DNA from: Trichodesmium erythraeum GBRTRLIN201
GTDB lineage: Bacteria > Cyanobacteriota > Cyanobacteriia > Cyanobacteriales > Microcoleaceae
Assembly: GCA_018457135.1 (NCBI GenBank)
Contig: JAGGDU010000149.1
Coordinates: 19,218 to 80,226, forward strand
Direction: 5' to 3'
Length of the DNA stretch: 61,009 nucleotides
Position 1 is the first letter of the stretch. Every line of letters starts with the position of its first letter. Position numbers and translations under genes: made by a program. Below, in pieces: positions 57,415 to 61,009 of this stretch. The notes beneath the pieces are model-generated. The model worked only from the letters and a program-made list of their open reading frames with translations. It made no database searches and had not been told where the DNA came from.

Positions 57415-57882
57415 ATGAAACGAATTATTTTTACCTGTCTAATAGGAATAATAACCCTAACTACAACTCCCCTAATATTGTTACTATTACCACAAGGTAG
57501 TTATGCTCAAACTTGAAATTCTCAGGCAGAAAAATTAGATAAACTACTAAAAACAGCACTGTAACAAATAGGGCAATACCAATATCAGAAGTCTATAGAA
57601 AGGTTTCAACAAGTTTTAGTTATTCCCATGAAAATTCTAGAGGGAGAAAAGGAGGCGATGGCTGACTTTGGTATTGGTTATGTTTCCGACAAAATAGGTC
57701 AACCCCAAAAGACATTAAAATATTATGAAAAAGGTTTACCCATTTTGCCAGAAGTGGGCGATCGCTCAGAAAAAGCTACTACTTTGAATAATATTGTCGT
57801 AATTTACGGAGATAGTAACCAAGCAGAAAAAAACTATAAACAACTAGAAAAAGTCATTTGGGAGGCTAATTTCTTCTTCTAG
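57415..57882 (+). pseudogene. Secreted TPR-protein gene with nonsense mutations
   Basis: From the ATG the frame encodes a signal peptide (RIIFTCLIGIITLTTTPLIL, ending near SYAQT), a TGA where TGG is likely, then NSQAEKLDKLLKTAL, a TAA where CAA is likely, then TPR-like sequence to the stop at 57882 (TLKYYEKGLPILPEVGDRSE). All pieces are in one frame; only point mutations interrupt it. It resembles the N-terminus of cyanobacterial TPR-CHAT proteins, whose CHAT part is absent here. Confidence 0.82.
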
Positions 57883-59059
57883 CTGATAGCTGATAACTGA
57901 CAGCTAAATGTTGACAAATCATGAATTAATATATTTTATCTGTGAGGGATAATCTTGTCAATAATGGAACAACCCACTTGGGAAAAGGAGAATTATGAAT
58001 GTCTTGTTTATCAAAGAGAATTAGTAATAACCAGAAAAAATTAAAGAATGATAAAACCAAAGATATGATTGATAAAATGTTGCTAGAAAAAATTAGCTAT
58101 TGTAGAAAGGTTTGTAGACGTCAATAATAGATATACCAAGATTTGTAGATTAGTATAGATAGGTTGTCGGCTAGAATTTATAAATTTTCCCGGATAATAA
58201 GTATAACAGAAAGGAGGCTTACTATAGTGGGTATGTCTATATTTAATGATTTTAGTAGACTAGCACTGAGGAAAGTTCATCTCCAGAAACTTAACTTTAT
58301 TATCCTATTTGAATTTCTTAATATTACGGGAGCAGAACTACTAAAATTTGTCAAATATCCCAGAAGTACCTTTTTTAATTAGTTTTTATCGTTTGAAATT
58401 TCCTATTGCTATTTTACAGATAATTAAACCTATCTGCTTATTTGTAAATTTGTAACATTATTTTTTTACTTTTGGTGTTATGTCTACTTTGAAGTATTAT
58501 AAGAAACTAGATCTATAAGAGATATATCTTATAAAATTTGTGAATAGTAATGCTATATTTGGTTGTCATCTCCCCCGGACCCCCGAGCCTCTATTCCCTA
58601 ATATCACAAAAATATATAGTAAACTTTTTGATATTTGGTATGAGTATGGTAAGGCATCTATACTTTCCCCGGAATAATATACTTTATTGATACCCATACT
58701 ATGGGATTAATATTACCAGGGATATTTGTAAGATTAGGAGATGAAGTCTGCCCTTAATTATCAAACAGAAAAAAAGTTGTTAAATTCAAAAGGTTGTACA
58801 AAAAATAGGTCAGCAAATTTATGCTCAAAACTAATTGGTCATAGTTAATATTTTCATGAATAAAAAAGTTGATAAACCTGGTTTTCTTAACTAATTTGAT
58901 AGTTGATACTTGATTGGCAATGACAAATTTTAAATAGGCATAAATATTATATCAATTATAAAAATTTGGGAATTATAAGGATGATCAATAATTTATAATA
59001 ATACCAATTTTTAAGTCAAAAATATCACCATATCATAATTTTAATTAAGAGGTATAGAA
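57883..59059. other. Long spacer upstream of the RTX gene
   Basis: 1.2 kb with no supported gene. Short plus-strand frames at 58164-58382 do not resemble a known protein. AGAGG ends 4 bp before the RTX start; the promoter was not identified. Confidence 0.4.
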
Positions 59060-61009
59060 ATGGGATCAGCAGGATCAATAACAAATACTCAAATAGTTAC
59101 AAGGAGAATAAATGGTGTTCTCATACGAGGTGTCATTGATGATAATGGTGAGTTTATATCATTACAACCAATACCAACACCGGAACCAACACCGGAACCA
59201 ACACTAGCGCCAACACCAGCACCAACACCAGCACCAACACTAGCGCCAACACCAGCACCAACACCAGCACCAACACCAGCACCAACACTAGCGCCAATAC
59301 CAGCACCAATACCAGCACCAACAATAGCACCAACACCACCTGTTGTTACACCAGCACCAACACCAGCACCAACACCAGCACCAATACCAACAACACCAGA
59401 TGGTAGAGAGATAATTCAAATAGGTGATATGTTCGGTGTGTTTGATGAAAATAACAATTTTGTCATACTAAATATAGTAGAAGCAACAGAAACAGAGGCA
59501 CCAACACCGGAACCAACAACGGAACCAACACCAGCACCAATACCAACAACACCAGATGGTAGAGAGATAATTCAAATAGGTGATATGTTCGGTGTATTTG
59601 ATGAGAATAACGACTTGGTCATAGTAAATTTAGTAGAGGAAACAGACGGAGCACCAGCACCAACACCACCTGTTGTTACACCAGCACCAGCACCAACACC
59701 ACCTGTTGTTACACCAGCACCAGCACCAGCACCAACACCACCTGTTGTTATACCAGCACCAGCACCAACACCACCTGTTGTTACACCAGCACCAACACCC
59801 ACAGCACCGGGAGGAGGTATTTTGCTTCCAGGGGGAGAAGTAGGGGGCACTGAGGAAGAGGAACTAGTATTTGGCAGTGCTTTCACCGATACATTTTTCG
59901 GACTTGGTGGCAATGATACTGTATTTGGGCAAGGAGAAAGTGACTCTATACTTGGCCAAGGAGGTAACGACCAAATTAATGGTAACCGGGGAAATGATAC
60001 GGTTAGTGGTGGTGTAGGAAATGATAGTATACGGGGTGGAAGAGATGCTGACTCGCTTCTCGGTGATGCTGGAAATGATATAGTTTTAGGTGATCGTGAT
60101 TTAGATACAATACGAGGGGGAGAAGGTAGAGATACTATTTATGGTGGTAAGGAAAACGATGATGTAGCAGGAGGAGAAGACAACGATTTTGTTTCAGGAG
60201 ATGTTGGTGATGATATTGTAGTCGGTGATGGGGGGAATGATACTCTTCTAGGTCAGAGTGGCTTTGATACAATTTCTGGGGGTTTAGGTTTTGATATCAT
60301 TAGTGGTGGTCAAGATGCTGATAGTATTTCAGGAAATGAAGATAATGACTCTCTGTCAGGAAACCAAGGTAATGATACTATTGATGGTGGTACAGGGGAT
60401 GACTCTTTATCTGGAGGTAAAGATAATGATTTGTTATTAGGAGGTGAAGGTAGGGATACTATCAATGGGGAGCGACAAAATGATACTGTTGATGGTATGG
60501 AAGAAAATGATTTCCTCTCAGGGGGTAAGGGAAATGATTCTGTTGATGGAGGTCAGGGTGACGATCTATTGATAGGTGGTAGAGGTGATGATACTTTGAC
60601 TGGAGGTGAGGGTCAAGATAGTTTTGTAATTATAGATTTTGAGGAATCTGATAATTTATATACTGTTACTGACTTTAATACGGCAGAAGACCTTATTAGT
60701 TTGGAAGGTGGTCTAAGGTTTGAAGACTTAGCAATATCTGATGATGGTGGTGACACTGTTATTCGAAATGCCAACGATGATATTTTAGCTATTTTAACTG
60801 GAGTTGATAGTACAACTCTTAATTCAAGGAACTTTTTTCCTACTCCAAGAGATATAGAACCAGAGCCGGAACCAGACCCAGCACCGGAACCAGAGCCGGA
60901 ACCAGACCCAGCACCGGAACCAGAGCCGGAACCAGACCCGGAACCAACACCAGAACCAGACCCGGAACCAACACCAGACCCAACACCAGACCCGGAACCA
61001 ACACCAGAC
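59060..61009 (+). CDS. RTX-type calcium-binding protein with Pro-rich repeats, 3' end missing
   Basis: At least 650 codons, open to the right edge. The start is an ATG with AGAGG upstream. Order: a short N-terminal domain (1-37); PTPAPTLAP-type repeats (38-110); two copies of [18 protein letters not shown] (about 113 and 165) separated by further Pro/Thr/Ala repeats; a linker; RTX nonapeptides of the GGxGNDxx form from about 275 to 515 ([27 protein letters not shown]), many decayed; a beta-rich cap ([16 protein letters not shown]); and a PEPEPDP tail from about 600 still continuing. RTX proteins fold on calcium after type I export. No N-terminal signal peptide, as expected. No exporter genes are in view. 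Confidence 0.88.
   Translation, partial: MGSAGSITNTQIVTRRINGVLIRGVIDDNGEFISLQPIPTPEPTPEPTLAPTPAPTPAPTLAPTPAPTPAPTPAPTLAPIPAPIPAPTIAPTPPVVTPAPTPAPTPAPIPTTPDGREIIQIGDMFGVFDENNNFVILNIVEATETEAPTPEPTTEPTPAPIPTTPDGREIIQIGDMFGVFDENNDLVIVNLVEETDGAPAPTPPVVTPAPAPTPPVVTPAPAPAPTPPVVIPAPAPTPPVVTPAPTPTAPGGGILLPGGEVGGTEEEELVFGSAFTDTFFGLGGNDTVFGQGESDSILGQGGNDQINGNRGNDTVSGGVGNDSIRGGRDADSLLGDAGNDIVLGDRDLDTIRGGEGRDTIYGGKENDDVAGGEDNDFVSGDVGDDIVVGDGGNDTLLGQSGFDTISGGLGFDIISGGQDADSISGNEDNDSLSGNQGNDTIDGGTGDDSLSGGKDNDLLLGGEGRDTINGERQNDTVDGMEENDFLSGGKGNDSVDGGQGDDLLIGGRGDDTLTGGEGQDSFVIIDFEESDNLYTVTDFNTAEDLISLEGGLRFEDLAISDDGGDTVIRNANDDILAILTGVDSTTLNSRNFFPTPRDIEPEPEPDPAPEPEPEPDPAPEPEPEPDPEPTPEPDPEPTPDPTPDPEPTPD
59163..59800. 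repeat. Low-complexity Pro/Ala/Thr codon repeats plus a 100-bp duplication
   Basis: CCAGCACCAACA-type hexamers and nonamers run through 59163-59390, 59495-59550 and 59650-59800, with CCACCTGTTGTTACACCAGC recurring about five times. The segment encoding the [18 protein letters not shown] domain with part of its Pro flank is duplicated (59398 and 59554). Such tracts change length by slippage, so the assembly length should be treated with care. Confidence 0.9.
60860..61009. repeat. Glu/Pro/Asp repeat tract at the right edge
   Basis: Blocks of GAACCAGAGCCGGAACCAGA and CCGGAACCAACACCAGA repeat in frame to the last base, encoding PEPEPDPAP- and PTPEPDPEP-type units. Confidence 0.9.

Noticed and set aside
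59154-59913. Minus-strand ORFs with Val/Leu or Gly/Ala/Val repeats
   Set aside because: They are antisense shadows of the Pro/Ala/Thr codon repeats of the RTX gene.

Overview
The window looks like the chromosome of a filamentous marine cyanobacterium of the Trichodesmium/Oscillatoriales kind. The evidence is an AT-rich genome with scattered HIP1 octamers (GCGATCGC); photosynthetic electron carriers (flavodoxin, cytochrome c6, plastocyanin); several cyanobacteria-restricted families (the DUF2997-Ycf35-ferredoxin set, the DUF3038-DUF4335 pair, the PetR-PetP pair, a ThiD2-ThiE fusion, an HstK-type hybrid kinase); and low coding density with many decayed genes and transposon remnants. The species assignment is inference.

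Layout. 1-872: 5' part of a sigma-70 family factor with an internally repeated tail, running off the left edge. 1692-9400: a very large SF1 (UPF1-like) helicase with a beta-helix/Ig-like N-terminus, then a single-HKD phospholipase D-like protein on the same strand; this is the best candidate for an undescribed, possibly defensive, system. 9737-15172: Ser/Thr kinase-AAA-GAF-histidine kinase. 16597-21053: M23 peptidase, flavodoxin, a hairpin-rich stretch with a 42-residue ORF, a TPR protein and cytochrome c6 (petJ). 22102-23326: a dead TnpB. 24008-25820: plastocyanin (petE) divergent from petR-petP, the copper-dependent switch that chooses between plastocyanin and cytochrome c6; both carriers lie within 5 kb. 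25947-30330: GGCT-fold protein, aldo/keto reductase, bifunctional nuclease family protein, riboflavin synthase.

31073-34107 is a gene graveyard: a truncated copy of the 5' end of the SnoaL-like gene, then decayed inositol monophosphatase, hypD and a DDE transposase, followed by the intact SnoaL-like gene (34331-34996). 35737-38878: saccharopine-dehydrogenase-like protein and the DUF2997-Ycf35-ferredoxin operon. 39412-44724: DUF4335, DUF3038 and a secreted beta-helix/SPOR protein. 45622-46958: thiE-thiS. 47683-49761: an LRR-formylglycine-generating-enzyme-fold protein whose C-terminus looks like a diversity-generating-retroelement variable region.

49971-51651 holds a broken Clp-like AAA gene and a broken UbiH-like monooxygenase cut by a MITE. 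52234-55699: an unknown protein and a glycogen debranching enzyme. 55751-57882: an IS200/IS605-end-like remnant, a 0.9 kb repeat tract and a dead TPR gene. 59060 to the right edge: a Pro-rich RTX calcium-binding protein. No rRNA, tRNA or CRISPR array was recognised.
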